In this document: positions 25,115 through 33,679 of the stretch, piece after piece
Position numbering within the stretch: position 1 is the first letter of the stretch
Layout: the number at the start of each line of letters is the position of its first letter
NCBI RefSeq assembly: GCF_000720325.1
Contig: NZ_JOJM01000063.1
Coordinates: 1 to 64,000, forward strand
Source: Streptomyces sp. NRRL B-1347
GTDB taxonomy: Bacteria; Actinomycetota; Actinomycetes; Streptomycetales; Streptomycetaceae
Reading direction: 5' to 3'
DNA: 64,000 nt
Notes under the pieces: model-generated
The model's input: the letters and a program-made list of their open reading frames with translations, nothing else
Databases searched by the model: none
Told to the model about the DNA's origin: nothing
Program-made: the position numbers and the translations under genes

Positions 25115-25384
25115 ACGGACACCGGCCTCACCGTCGCCGCCATCCTCACGCTGATCACCCTGGGAGCATTCGTGATCCACCGTCTCAACGACCAGCATGC
25201 CGAACGGATCGCGCAGCGCCAGTACAGCGGTCGCCTCACCGGACGCCGCGGCACCCGCGGCCCCGCGTGGCCGCGACCAGGCACCGCCCCTCCGCCCGCC
25301 GTTCGCACCCGCCGCGACCACCGGGACGGGGGGCGCGGACGCCTCCGCCCGCGGCGCAGGGCCGCGAGGGGGCGAAGGGCATGA
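25115..25384 (+). CDS. Small membrane protein with apparent ACG start
   Basis: A frame begins after a strong ribosome site (GGGGGGAGGTG, 25098-25107) at ACG 25115 and codes for a helix LTVAAILTLITLGAFVI followed by a basic Arg/Pro-rich tail (89 aa). No ATG/GTG/TTG lies at the proper distance. Its stop overlaps the ATG of the next gene (ATGA), which supports real translation. Either ACG is used weakly or an ATG has mutated. Family unknown. Confidence 0.4.
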   Translation, partial: TDTGLTVAAILTLITLGAFVIHRLNDQHAERIAQRQYSGRLTGRRGTRGPAWPRPGTAPPPAVRTRRDHRDGGRGRLRPRRRAARGRRA

Positions 25385-25692
25385 CCGGGCACGTGACGAC
25401 TCAGCGCGGCGCCGCCGGGCCGAGCCCGCAGGAACAGTCGGCTGACGGGCGCGTCGAGGTCCGCATCGTCTCGGCCGACCCCGACGCGGCCCGCCTTGTT
25501 GCACAGGCCCCGAGCCGGGTCCTCGTCTGCGACGAACCCCGCAGCTATCCCGTGGGCGGCGAGGGAAGCGGCACCCGCCTCCACCTGACCGTGGACACCC
25601 TGCTCACCCGAGTGCCGGAACCGGCACCCGGGTCCTGGCTCGCCGACAGCCGCTCCCAGGTACAGCGCACCCACATCGACGAACTGACCTGA
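25381..25692 (+). CDS. Hypothetical protein, 103 aa
   Basis: It starts at ATG 25381, overlapping the preceding stop. The sequence RVEVRIVSADPDAARLVAQA, then CDEPRSYPVGGEGSGTRLHL and TVDTLLTRV suggests a small alpha/beta fold. I do not recognise a family with certainty; proteins of this look are frequent near DUF5994 genes in Streptomyces. It precedes the desaturase by 78 bp on the same strand. Confidence 0.6.
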   Translation: MTGHVTTQRGAAGPSPQEQSADGRVEVRIVSADPDAARLVAQAPSRVLVCDEPRSYPVGGEGSGTRLHLTVDTLLTRVPEPAPGSWLADSRSQVQRTHIDELT

Positions 25693-25770
25693 CCCCTGGG
25701 TCGCCCCTCGTGCACTCGCTGGCCCCGGACCCCGGCCCGCCCCTTCCGGACCGAGGTCAAGGAGCCTTGC

Positions 25771-26784
25771 ATGTCCCCCAGCACCACCTGGAGTACCACC
25801 CGTTCGCAAGCTCCCGTCCCGCCGCACGACCTCACCACATCCCAGACGTACGACGGGACGACGCCCTTTCCCTCCGAGGCTCCGCCGCCTCCGCGCGGCC
25901 CCGGCGACCGCCTGTACGTGACCGTGACGGTGACGATCGTCGTGCTCCCGTTCATGGCGCTCGGCCTGGCCGGGTGGCTCCTGTGGGGCAGCCTCATTCA
26001 TCCCGCCGACGTCCTGCTCGCCCTCGTCCTCTACACGCTCACCGGCCTGGGCGTCACGGTCGGCTTCCACCGCGGCCTCACCCACGGCGGATACCGGGCC
26101 GCCCGGCCCGTGCGGATCGTGCTCGCGGTGGCCGGGTCGATGAGCTTCCAGGGCGACGTCATCGGCTGGGTCGCCACGCACCGCCGCCACCACGCCTTCA
26201 CCGACCGGCCCGGCGACCCGCACTCCCCCTACCGCTACGGCACGCGCCTGCGCGGCCAGTTGCGCGGCCTCGCCCACGCCCACGTCGGCTGGCTGTTCCG
26301 CAACGACCCCACTCCGGCCGAGCGCTACGCCCCCGACCTGCTGGCCGACCCCGACATCCGCGCCGTCTCCCGCGCCTTTCCGGCCCTGTGCGTCCTGACC
26401 CTCGCCCTCCCCTTCGCGCTCGGCTGGGCGATCGGCGGCACCTGGGTCCACGCCACCACGGCCCTGGTATGGGCAGGCCTCGTCCGCATCGCGCTGCTCC
26501 ACCACGTGACCTGGAGCGTCAACTCACTGTGCCACGTGATCGGCCGGCGCCCCTTCCGCACCCGGCGTCACGACCGGGCCACCAACCTGTGGCCCCTGGC
26601 CCTGCTCTCCTTCGGGGAGAGCTGGCACAACCTGCATCACGCCGACCCCACCAGCGCCCGCCACGGCGTCGAACGCGGCCAGCTCGACCCCTCCGCCGCC
26701 GTCATCCGCCTGCTCGAACGCCTCGGCTGGGTGTACGACGTGCGCTGGCCCACTCCGGACCGCGTCGCGGCCCGCCGCGTCTGA
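25771..26784 (+). CDS. Acyl-CoA/acyl-lipid delta-9-type fatty acid desaturase
   Basis: The 337-aa membrane di-iron enzyme has three histidine boxes: HRGLTH (about 99-104), HRRHH (about 136-140) and HNLHH (about 287-291). Four hydrophobic segments surround them, two before box 1 (VTVTIVVLPFMALGLAGWLL; LLALVLYTLTGLGVTVGF) and two in the middle. This matches stearoyl-CoA-desaturase-like enzymes that put a cis double bond into membrane acyl chains. The polar first 45 residues are a cytoplasmic extension; ATG 25771 follows AAGGAG. The neighbouring DUF5994 genes suggest a shared operon, perhaps for membrane adaptation. Confidence 0.88.
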   Translation: MSPSTTWSTTRSQAPVPPHDLTTSQTYDGTTPFPSEAPPPPRGPGDRLYVTVTVTIVVLPFMALGLAGWLLWGSLIHPADVLLALVLYTLTGLGVTVGFHRGLTHGGYRAARPVRIVLAVAGSMSFQGDVIGWVATHRRHHAFTDRPGDPHSPYRYGTRLRGQLRGLAHAHVGWLFRNDPTPAERYAPDLLADPDIRAVSRAFPALCVLTLALPFALGWAIGGTWVHATTALVWAGLVRIALLHHVTWSVNSLCHVIGRRPFRTRRHDRATNLWPLALLSFGESWHNLHHADPTSARHGVERGQLDPSAAVIRLLERLGWVYDVRWPTPDRVAARRV

Positions 26785-26828
26785 ACTCACCGGGCAAACG
26801 GACCGTCTCGCCCCACACAGGAGCCCCC

Positions 26829-27230
26829 ATGACCTCAACCGCACACCCCCAAGACCGTCCCCTTCCGCTCCGACCTGAGGTGCGTCTGCGCGTGACGCCC
26901 CGCCAAGCGATCCCACGCCGCATCGACGGCGCCTGGTGGCCCCGCTCCCGAGACCTGATGGTCGAACTTCCGCCGCTCTTGGCAGCCTTGCCACCGTCCT
27001 GGGGGCACATCGCCGCCGTCAGCGTGCACGCGTCGATGTGGTCCACCACGCCCGGCCGTGTACTTATCGCCAACCGAGTCGTACGCCTGCACAGAACGTC
27101 CGGCGCGCACGGCCGCCACAGCATCTGCCTGCTCACCCCGGGCCGTGGCCGATGGGACCTGCTCGTCGTGCCACCGGAGATCGACCAAGCGGACGCCGAA
27201 CCGCTCATGGCATCCGCCGTGGCGAAGTAA
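26829..27230 (+). CDS. DUF5994 family protein, second copy
   Basis: The 133-aa protein contains RIDGAWWPRSRDLMVELPPL, GHIAAVSVHASMW and GRGRWDLLVVPPEID, matching the same blocks as the DUF5994 protein at 24.5 kb but with a shorter tail. It starts at ATG 26829, 44 bp after the desaturase stop, and is probably co-transcribed. The two copies flanking the desaturase suggest a functional set or an old duplication. Role unknown. Confidence 0.8.
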   Translation: MTSTAHPQDRPLPLRPEVRLRVTPRQAIPRRIDGAWWPRSRDLMVELPPLLAALPPSWGHIAAVSVHASMWSTTPGRVLIANRVVRLHRTSGAHGRHSICLLTPGRGRWDLLVVPPEIDQADAEPLMASAVAK

Positions 27231-27235
27231 CCGCC

Positions 27236-27713
27236 ATGGCCACCGCCACCACCTTGCCCCTCGTCACCACAGCGGCACGCATGCACACTCACCCACCCCG
27301 GCCGGTCTCGCGGAACGGAGGCGCCACGTCCCTGCCTCAGCTGAATGTCTACCGGCACGACAAGCACTGCCGGGCGCTGATCACCTTGGGCCGGTGAGAT
27401 CGACCTCGAAACGGCGCCCCTGGCCGACGCGTCCCTGCGGGAGTGCCCGGACGACGGGATGCGCACGCTCGACGTCGACCTGACCGCCGTCTCCTTCTGC
27501 GACGTGAGCGGCCTCAGCTCCTTCCTGCACGCTTCTGCGGAGGCGCGCGGGGCAGGCGGCACCTTGTGGCTGCACCACCCACCGCCCTCACTACGACGAG
27601 TCCTCACCCTCACCGGCTGCGCGTTCCTGCTGAACGGCACACCGGCCAGCCGCACCGGAGACCCGCCCGCCCCACCGCGGTCCACGCCCCTGTCGTCGGC
27701 AGGTGCGCGATGA
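27236..27713 (+). pseudogene. STAS-domain anti-sigma-factor antagonist with a 1-bp frameshift
   Basis: The frame from ATG 27236 reads SLPQLNVYRHDKHCRALITL and stops at 27397. Moving one base, the sequence continues GEIDLETAPLADASL, then LDVDLTAVSFCDVSGLSSFL, the STAS core with the phosphorylatable Ser after DVSG. The run TTGGGCCGG has one G more than needed for LAGEIDL, so a 1-base insertion explains it. The 3' end overlaps the next gene's ATG. A genuine mutation or a sequence error would look the same. Confidence 0.7.
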
Positions 27714-28381
27714 CGGCCGCCGGCTCCGGGCTGCGCCACGAGCGCGCCGCCCTGGACGCGGTGCGGCTGCGCCGCGTGAATCGCTGGCAGGCCGAGACGC
27801 TCCGGGAGGACCTGGCGGATCTGTACGTCGAGTCCTCGGACGCCACGACCGGCGAGACGTACCGCCGCAGGGAGGACTTCCTGCACCGCCTCGCGGACTC
27901 CGTACGGCGCCCGGGCTTCTCGATGCTGCTTGCCGAGACGGCCACGCCGGCGGGTTGTGCCTACGGCTTCCCCCTAGCACGAGAGGGGACCTGGTGGCTC
28001 GGCTTCGAGGGTGATCTCCCCCAGTCGATCGAGCAACTGCCCCCCTCAGGGCACGCCTTCACGATCACAGAGACGGTGACGAGCCTCAGCGATTCATGCC
28101 TCGCGGCTCCCATCGTCGACGCCCTCAACCGGATCTCCGCCTTGATCACCGTCCCTGTCAGTATTCACGACCGCAGGCAACAACGTGTGGGCCACTACCC
28201 GCGCAAGCACATTGCGGCGCCGACTGACGCCGCCGCCCGAGTCGAACTCCTCAATGGCGCACACAGCCTGTGGTACGAGTACGTCTGCCTACGGCTTCAT
28301 CAAGGCTGGTCGACTTGGAGAATGCCTTGGTGGCCGTGCCTGATACCGTCAGCAGGGCGATCCGTTCCGAACTGGAGCTAG
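27710..28381 (+). CDS. GNAT-like N-terminal region, possibly chimeric
   Basis: ATG 27710 overlaps the stop of the STAS gene (ATGA). Residues about 15-125 (LREDLADLYVESSDATTGET; REDFLHRLADSVRRPGFSML; TPAGCAYGFPL; HAFTITETV) resemble the first half of a Streptomyces GNAT acetyltransferase. The expected acetyl-CoA-binding segment (R/Q-x-x-G-x-G/A) after the ITE strand is not present, and the sequence changes character to SLSDSCLAAPIVDALNRISA. It may be a truncated gene fused to unrelated sequence. Activity is doubtful. Confidence 0.5.
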   Translation: MTAAGSGLRHERAALDAVRLRRVNRWQAETLREDLADLYVESSDATTGETYRRREDFLHRLADSVRRPGFSMLLAETATPAGCAYGFPLAREGTWWLGFEGDLPQSIEQLPPSGHAFTITETVTSLSDSCLAAPIVDALNRISALITVPVSIHDRRQQRVGHYPRKHIAAPTDAAARVELLNGAHSLWYEYVCLRLHQGWSTWRMPWWPCLIPSAGRSVPNWS

Positions 28382-28980
28382 AAGAGCGCGAGTTGCGAAC
28401 AGCACTCGACGACCTCTCAGGAACTTTTCGGGAGATGCACCGGAGCCCGAGCGCCACTGGGATTTCGGCCATCCATTCGTGAAGTACAACGACGGAATGG
28501 ACACACTGAGCGACCGGACGCGCGCAGCTCGACAGCCGCGAGGATGACCGCACCCCGGAGGATCGGGAGAAGGCCGTCACTGGCCTCCGAGTGCTGGTCA
28601 CCGCACACTCCAGGAGCGGCGGCACGTGGGCTCATCTGGATGATCCCAGCTGCGAGCTGTTTGCCGAGCCCTACGACTCTGACGGCTTCTACCTGACCGT
28701 CCAAGCGCCGGAACCCTCTGACAACGACAGTTCGTGGGAGATCGAGATCGGGCGCTGGGAACCCGACGACCCCCACGAAGAATACGGAGAACACACCAGT
28801 GCGACCGGCAGCACCGTGCTCAATTGTGCTCTTCCCCCTACACCAGACGCCGACGGGATCGCCCGCCTGCTGAAGTCCATGGACGAGAACCCACTGCTGC
28901 TTGCTCAGTGGGCCAAGACGCCGGTGGGAACGGCACTCGAAGGGACCACCATGGTGGTGACCAAGCATCACGACTCGTGA
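28270..28980 (+). pseudogene. Degraded gene with paired frameshifts; 3' part open
   Basis: Three successive frames read as one continuous-looking acidic protein: VDLENALVAVPDTVSRAIRS...FREMHRSP, then ERHWDFGHPFVKYNDGMDTL, then from about 28515 the open part GLRVLVTAHSRSGGTWAHLD...TTMVVTKHHDS to 28980. The open 3' part alone could be translated from GTG 28591 (129 aa). I recognise no family; the acidic, aromatic-rich character is like that of immunity-type proteins. The paired-frameshift reading is inference. Confidence 0.35.
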
Positions 28981-29009
28981 TCGAGCGTCCGGAGGGGGTA
29001 TCGGGCTGA

Positions 29010-29294
29010 CGCGATGACGTCCTCGACGGCCTCCTACTGGACTGCAAAGCCACCAAAGACCCCCGCCGCCTGGGCCGCGACGAGTTCTACCCACTCGCCG
29101 GATACCTGCTCCTCGACTACGACGACGAGTTCGGCATCGACCACGTCGGCCTCTACCCCTCCCGCCAGGGCGGCCTGATCACATGGGAGGCGGGCGAGTT
29201 CCTCCGACGGCTCGGCGGCGACGTTCCACTCCGGCGGTTGCGTGAACAGTTCCGCCAGCAACTGCGCGGCGCAGACGGGCGTCGCAGGTCGTGA
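29010..29294 (+). pseudogene. C-terminal fragment of a nuclease-fold hypothetical protein
   Basis: The frame reads DDVLDGLLLDCKATKDPRRL, then YPLAGYLLLDYDDEFGIDHV and GLYPSRQGGLITWEAGEFLR. This is the C-terminus of a Streptomyces protein whose LDCKAT strand resembles the PD-(D/E)xK nuclease core. There is no start: a stop (29007) immediately precedes it, so the 5' part is lost. Confidence 0.55.
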
Positions 29295-29411
29295 GGCCGC
29301 GGCCCCTCACCATCCCGACCAGCGCTTCACGAGACGACAGCAGTCACTCAGCGAGGAGCCAGACCCCTTCGTCGGAGGCTCGTACCGGCGGTCTCAAGAG
29401 GAAGGGGGATC

Positions 29412-30557
29412 CTAGCCGTCCACGAGTTGGTCGATGGCGAAGAGGACCTGCTCCACCGCGCCGGGCTCGGCGGCCAGTGCGGGCAAAGGGACCTGCGGCC
29501 AGCCGCGGAACCCCGCCGCCCGCTGCTCGGCCAGCTTCTGCCCCAGCCCGCCCACCGTCGGCAGGGCTGCGGCGAACGCGGCCGCCGCCTCGACGCCCAG
29601 GCGCTTGGTGATGGCGCCGAAGCTGAAGGCCAGCTCCGCCCGAGCCCCCGGGTTCTCGTACAGGGACACGGTGCCGACCGGGACCCACTGGCCCGCCACC
29701 CGGTAGTGGACGTTCATGCTCGGGTACACGGCGGTACCACCCACCAGCCGTCCCCTCCGCTGGGCGTGCTGCAACAGCGCCCTCGCCACCCCACGCACCT
29801 CCGGCGTGCAGCGGCTCTCGATCGCGGCGTCCATCTCGTCCGGGAGCGTCTTCTGCGGGCCGCGCTGTCCCGGAGCGGTCTTCGCGGCCGTGGCGGCTTC
29901 TCCGTAGACACGAGGGACGAGGACCTTCAGATCGCCCTCGCCCCGGTACTGGTTCAACTCGACCGCGTACACGTCCGCCTGTCGCATCTGGCGGTTCAAG
30001 AACTCCACGATCGCCCGCAGCTCCAGCGGAATGCGGTCGGCGACGAACAGCAACCGCATCTGGCCCGCGGCCAGGCGCTCCTCCACCATCGCCCAGAAGA
30101 CCTCGGGCGAACGCTCGGAGTCCTCGCCCAGCAATTCCGCGTACGCCTCTCCGAGGGAGCGGCCGTCGGCCTTGCAGGTTTCCTCGAAGGAGCGCTGGAG
30201 CAGTGCGGCGGGCCAGTAGCGGGCGCCGTTCGCGGCGTAGTCGAGCATCTGGCCGACCACTTCCCGGCGTATGCGGGTGTCGGTGGCCCTCTTGACCTCG
30301 ACCAGCGTGGGCACGCCGTCGGCATCGACGAAGAGGTGGTCCAGCCAGTACGTCGGACCGCTGTCCGCGCTGGTCGCGACGCCCATCTCCCGGGCGACGA
30401 GGACCAGCCGCAAGGGCCGCCCGTCGGAGAGCGTCCCGAAGTCCAGCACCCGCGGATGCAGCGCCAGCAAGTCCTGGAACTCCGCCTCCGTCTCGAATGC
30501 CGCGGCCTCCAGCGCCTGCAACCCCTCGCCCAGCACGAACACCGGCTGCTCCGCCAC
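29412..30557 (-). CDS. PD-(D/E)xK nuclease-fold protein, hypothetical
   Basis: The 381-aa soluble protein has an N-terminal domain containing HLFVDADGVPTLVEVKRATD (about residues 75-94), with D...E-x-K. This is the catalytic pattern of restriction-endonuclease-like folds in several stand-alone actinobacterial proteins. The C-terminal half (about 245-381) has GGTAVYPSMNVHYRVAGQWV and LSFGAITKRLG, a separate unrecognised domain. It begins at ATG 30557 with GAGGAGCGG upstream. It is not coupled to neighbours. A role in DNA repair or defence is possible, but the sequence does not decide it. Confidence 0.68.
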   Translation of the reverse strand: MAEQPVFVLGEGLQALEAAAFETEAEFQDLLALHPRVLDFGTLSDGRPLRLVLVAREMGVATSADSGPTYWLDHLFVDADGVPTLVEVKRATDTRIRREVVGQMLDYAANGARYWPAALLQRSFEETCKADGRSLGEAYAELLGEDSERSPEVFWAMVEERLAAGQMRLLFVADRIPLELRAIVEFLNRQMRQADVYAVELNQYRGEGDLKVLVPRVYGEAATAAKTAPGQRGPQKTLPDEMDAAIESRCTPEVRGVARALLQHAQRRGRLVGGTAVYPSMNVHYRVAGQWVPVGTVSLYENPGARAELAFSFGAITKRLGVEAAAAFAAALPTVGGLGQKLAEQRAAGFRGWPQVPLPALAAEPGAVEQVLFAIDQLVDG

Positions 30558-30689
30558 CGACCGCTCCTCCTCAATGGATCCGTGAGTACTTGACCACCAG
30601 TGTCCGTGGTCAGGTCACACACCGATTCATACCGGAGGCCACCGAGAACGCCCAACCGGACCACCTGGGCCGCATCTGCGGCAGACGCT

Positions 30690-31355
30690 TCAGCCCTCCC
30701 TCCTCCGGAGCACCGCATCCCGAGCCGGCCAGTCCGTCACGCCCTTCTGGTGGCCGAAATCGGCGATACGGAGGTCCAGTACGGTGAACCACGGGGCCAC
30801 CGCGTTGAGGAACGTCTCCTCGGTGGCCAAGGACGGGCCGGTGGACTGGTCCAGGGCGTCTTCCTCGCTGAGGGCGGCGGCACCGACGTGGAGCCACAGG
30901 CCGTTGGGACCGCGCATGCGGGCCATCGCCGCGGCGAACGTACGGCGTTCGTGGTGCGTGGGGCAGGTGTGCAGTACCCCGCGGTCGAGGACCACCGGGA
31001 ACGGGCCCGCCGAGGGTGTGTGGGTGGTGACGTCCAGGGTCTCGTACCGCACCGTGGCGTCGGGCGGTGTGCGGCGCCGGGCCTCCTGGATCGCGCGGGC
31101 CGAGAAGTCGCAGGCCGTCACGGTGTAGGAGCGGCCGGCGAGTCGGCGTGCGGTGGTGCCGAGGCCGCAGCCGACGTCCAGGACACGAGTGGGTGGCGGA
31201 GCGTACTCGGCCAGGAGTTCGCCGAGCACCGGTGGAGGTTCCTCGTCCCGTCCGGCGAGCGTGGAGTCGTACGTGCGGTCCCATTCGGCCGCGTTGAGGG
31301 AGCGCACCGTCAGCCCACCACCGGCCAGCGCGTGATCCGGGACGGCAGCCACCAC
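30690..31355 (-). CDS. Class I SAM-dependent methyltransferase
   Basis: The 221-aa protein has motif I RVLDVGCGLGTTARRL (about 54-70), the acidic loop ACDFSARAIQEAR, motif II-like YETLDVT and PFPVVLDRGVLHTC. This is the standard Rossmann methyltransferase layout. The thiopurine/tellurite-type small-molecule methyltransferases are the closest in feel. The likely start is GTG 31355, 15 bp after the damaged radical-SAM gene on the same strand, so it probably belonged to the RiPP-like locus as a tailoring enzyme. Substrate is unknown; it appears intact. Confidence 0.8.
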   Translation of the reverse strand: MVAAVPDHALAGGGLTVRSLNAAEWDRTYDSTLAGRDEEPPPVLGELLAEYAPPPTRVLDVGCGLGTTARRLAGRSYTVTACDFSARAIQEARRRTPPDATVRYETLDVTTHTPSAGPFPVVLDRGVLHTCPTHHERRTFAAAMARMRGPNGLWLHVGAAALSEEDALDQSTGPSLATEETFLNAVAPWFTVLDLRIADFGHQKGVTDWPARDAVLRRREG

Positions 31356-31369
31356 AGAAAGGAGCCGAC

Positions 31370-31980
31370 CTAGTGGACGAGGCCCGCTTTCAGGAACGCC
31401 TCCCGTTCCTGTTGCCGGAAGTCCGAGGCGGGGGCGCCGTCCAGTAGTGCCGTCAGCTTTCGACGGATATGCCGACCGCCCGCGGCGCTGACTCGTCGAG
31501 CGCCTTCGTCAGTAGTCCGTGCAGATTCCGGGTGGCGGAGTCTAGGGAGCCGACCTGTGCTTCGGACAGCCGGAGCACCGCCTGGTCGAGGGGGTCGAAG
31601 TCGTCCCACACTTGCGACAACGCCGAGTCGCGCAACAGCAGTTGGGTGGCCTGTCGGGCCAGTCGCACCGCGCGTACGGGGCCGAGGCGGGGCGCCGGGG
31701 CCTTCGTCAGGACGAAGTCGCGCAGCTCGTCGAGATGTTCCAGGGCCGCATCGGCCACCGCCGCCCGGTACCAGGTCGGCAGATCCCGTGCCTCGTCCAG
31801 GTCATGGGCCGCCCGCACGAGGGCCGGGCCGTCCAGGAGCCGATGGACCAGCTCGATGCTCAGATCGACCTGATGCGCGCTGTAGCCGGACCGGCGGACG
31901 TGACCGGCGAGATAGGGCAGGCTCAGATAGGGAAAGAGGGTTGCCTCCGTCAACGGTGGAAACAGCAGCAAGAGATCCAT
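31370..31980 (-). pseudogene. B12-binding radical SAM protein with deleted core
   Basis: From ATG 31980 (GGACGG upstream) the first 175 residues are the B12-binding start of a RiPP-maturation-type radical SAM enzyme: MDLLLLFPPLTEATLFPYLS, then LPYLAGHVRRSGYSAHQVDL and a helical stretch to AVGISVES, where it stops. In the next frame the sequence resumes as RRKLTALLDGAPASDFRQQE and ends FLKAGLVH at 31370, like the C-terminal end of such enzymes. The cobalamin loop end and the whole radical-SAM barrel with CxxxCxxC are missing. An internal deletion with frame change is the simplest reading. The enzyme must be dead. Confidence 0.7.
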
Positions 31981-32074
31981 GCCATCCGTCCTGATCCGGA
32001 CGGTGGAGCCGACCGAGGTACGCAAGGTGCTGGAAGTCGGAGTGGGGCGACGGCTATCGCGGAGACGGGGCCGA

Positions 32075-32147
32075 GGGAGCTCACAAGCGGGCGGCACGCC
32101 GGCCATGTGCAGGGCGCCGGAGAACGCGGAAGGCCTTGTGAGCTCCC
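32075..32147 (-). terminator. Stem-loop between precursor and radical-SAM genes
   Basis: Arms 32075-32087 and 32135-32147 form a 13-bp perfect inverted repeat (GGGAGCTCACAAG / CTTGTGAGCTCCC) with a 47-nt loop. It lies 60-130 nt after the precursor stop. No T-run follows. Hairpins in this position in RiPP operons often reduce read-through, so that precursor exceeds enzymes. Confidence 0.45.
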
Positions 32148-32205
32148 CGTGCAGTGGAGCTCCTCATGCTGCTGAGCTCTTCACCCAGCGGCTCAGTCGG
32201 GCCGG

Positions 32206-32355
32206 TCAGCCCGCCGATGCGTCCGAGAAACGGTCCGCATTCCTGGCGATGTAGTTATAGGCCGTGGACGAACCGCTGACTTGCAGTTCGTCCATCTCGA
32301 GTACCTCTAGTTCACCGAGGTCGCGGTCTACCTCGGTGCTCATCTCGATGTCCAT
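32206..32355 (-). CDS. Candidate RiPP precursor peptide
   Basis: The 49-aa peptide starts at ATG 32355, with a near-perfect ribosome site GGAGGT 4-5 nt upstream; longer in-frame extensions lack one. The first 27 residues are very acidic and leader-like (VDRDLGELEVLEMDELQVSG). The remaining 20 or so (STAYNYIARNADRFSDASAG) have Ser, Thr, Asn and aromatic residues suited to modification. It is the first gene upstream of a B12-radical-SAM gene and a methyltransferase on the same strand, the usual layout of a RiPP operon. No known precursor family is matched by eye, so the assignment rests on size, leader character and context. Confidence 0.6.
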   Translation of the reverse strand: MDIEMSTEVDRDLGELEVLEMDELQVSGSSTAYNYIARNADRFSDASAG

Positions 32356-33595
32356 GCAACCTCCATGCGCGAGTGGAACATGAGACCGGAGAACGCTTCT
32401 GGGATCTCCGGTCCTCAAACAGACTCGCTGTGGCATTTCAACATGGTCAAGGGGCGCTATCACGCCATGGTCATTCGACTGATGAATGCGGTTTGACGGT
32501 GCTCTCGGAGCCGGATCCCGCCTGCCTTTCGGCTTGCCAGAAGGTGCCCGAGGTCATTACCTTGGGTGATCGGACGCTCGCAGTGACGAGTGGGTTCCGC
32601 TTTCCTGAGCGGTGAGCGGTAAGCGGCCGACCGCCACTCCCCTCGCGTACAGGAGATGTCGTCGCTGGCCATAAGCCCGCCCGCGCGGCATCGCACGCCA
32701 TCGCCCGCCCACAGGGGCAGCAACGACGGCGGGCCGCCTCTCACGGATTTCGACAGAACCGAAATGCGGAGCCGTCCCTCATCATTTGCCCTTTGACCCC
32801 TCGGAGGAGAAGAGTGAACTCTCCACCGATCCCTCATTTCCCATGTCCGGATTTCGTCGCGCGCCGCCACCCGGGGGCACGGCGCACACGGCGCCGCTGG
32901 TGATGACTGCCGGAAGGCCTGCCATGATTGCCCTTTCGGGCGACGAGAGGTGCCCTCACGGATGCCCTTCCGTTTGACCTCGGCAATCGACCACTCCGGC
33001 GCCCGACCCCGAGGCGAAAGGGGCCTCGCGTCCCCACCGAACAGTTTCAGCCCGAATCCTTTCGACCTGTACAAGTGCACAAGTGTCAGGGGCTTGCTCG
33101 ACGCACCCGCCGTCTCCGGCTCCGCAGGGCGAGTAACGGCCGGCTCCGCGGCCTCGGACTCCCTTCGGACAGGCCTGCGCATTCGCGGACAATCAGCAGG
33201 TGAAACCGGATCCACGCCCTCCGGAGCGCTCCACAGGAGGGCCGCTCAGCAGTGCGAGAAGCAGCCCCTGTAACCCCGTTGCGGGCGCCGCTCAGCCTTG
33301 GTTTCGTCCTGGCCGGACAACGGTCTGTTTCGGCCGTTCCTCCTATCACTTCACAGTTCGTGGTGTTGGCACCTACCTACGACGTGTACGCTTTTTTAAC
33401 GGCCCCAGTAGTGACGAGGGAAAGGCTGCCATTGCAAGAACTGCAATAGCCGGTGTACCGCGCATCCGACGGGATGCGGGAACTTCGGACACGGCACGAT
33501 CTTCCCCCGGCCGCGACTGGCCACGACATGGCCACGCCCCTGGGTATGGGCTCCGCCTTTGACACCGCTCGGTGAAACCCCTGACACCGTTCGGG
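32356..33595. other. Long intergenic region, no recognisable gene
   Basis: About 1.2 kb between the RiPP-like locus and the P450 end of the NRPS cluster. Overlapping open frames on both strands carry no recognisable domain. The right half has lower GC with short A/T runs (33390-33440), and the left end must hold the precursor promoter. It probably marks the junction between the accessory island and the NRPS cluster. Confidence 0.45.
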
Positions 33596-33644
33596 AAAAA
33601 GGTGAGGCCGCCCGGGCCCCTCGGGGGTTGGGCCGGACGGCCTC
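33596..33644 (-). terminator. Rho-independent-like terminator after the P450 gene
   Basis: On the minus strand, GAGGCCGTCCGGCC-type arms (33631-33644 and 33604-33618) form a long GC stem. It is followed by TTTTT (33596-33600 as AAAAA on plus). It sits 36 bp after the P450 stop and would end the NRPS-cluster transcript. Confidence 0.7.
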
Positions 33645-33679
33645 GCGTGCAGATGGTGCGTGGGGACGTAAAACGGGGT

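Noticed and set aside
32460..33215. Overlapping minus- and plus-strand frames in the gap before the P450
   Set aside because: Mutually overlapping, Arg/Pro-rich, without motifs; treated as intergenic.
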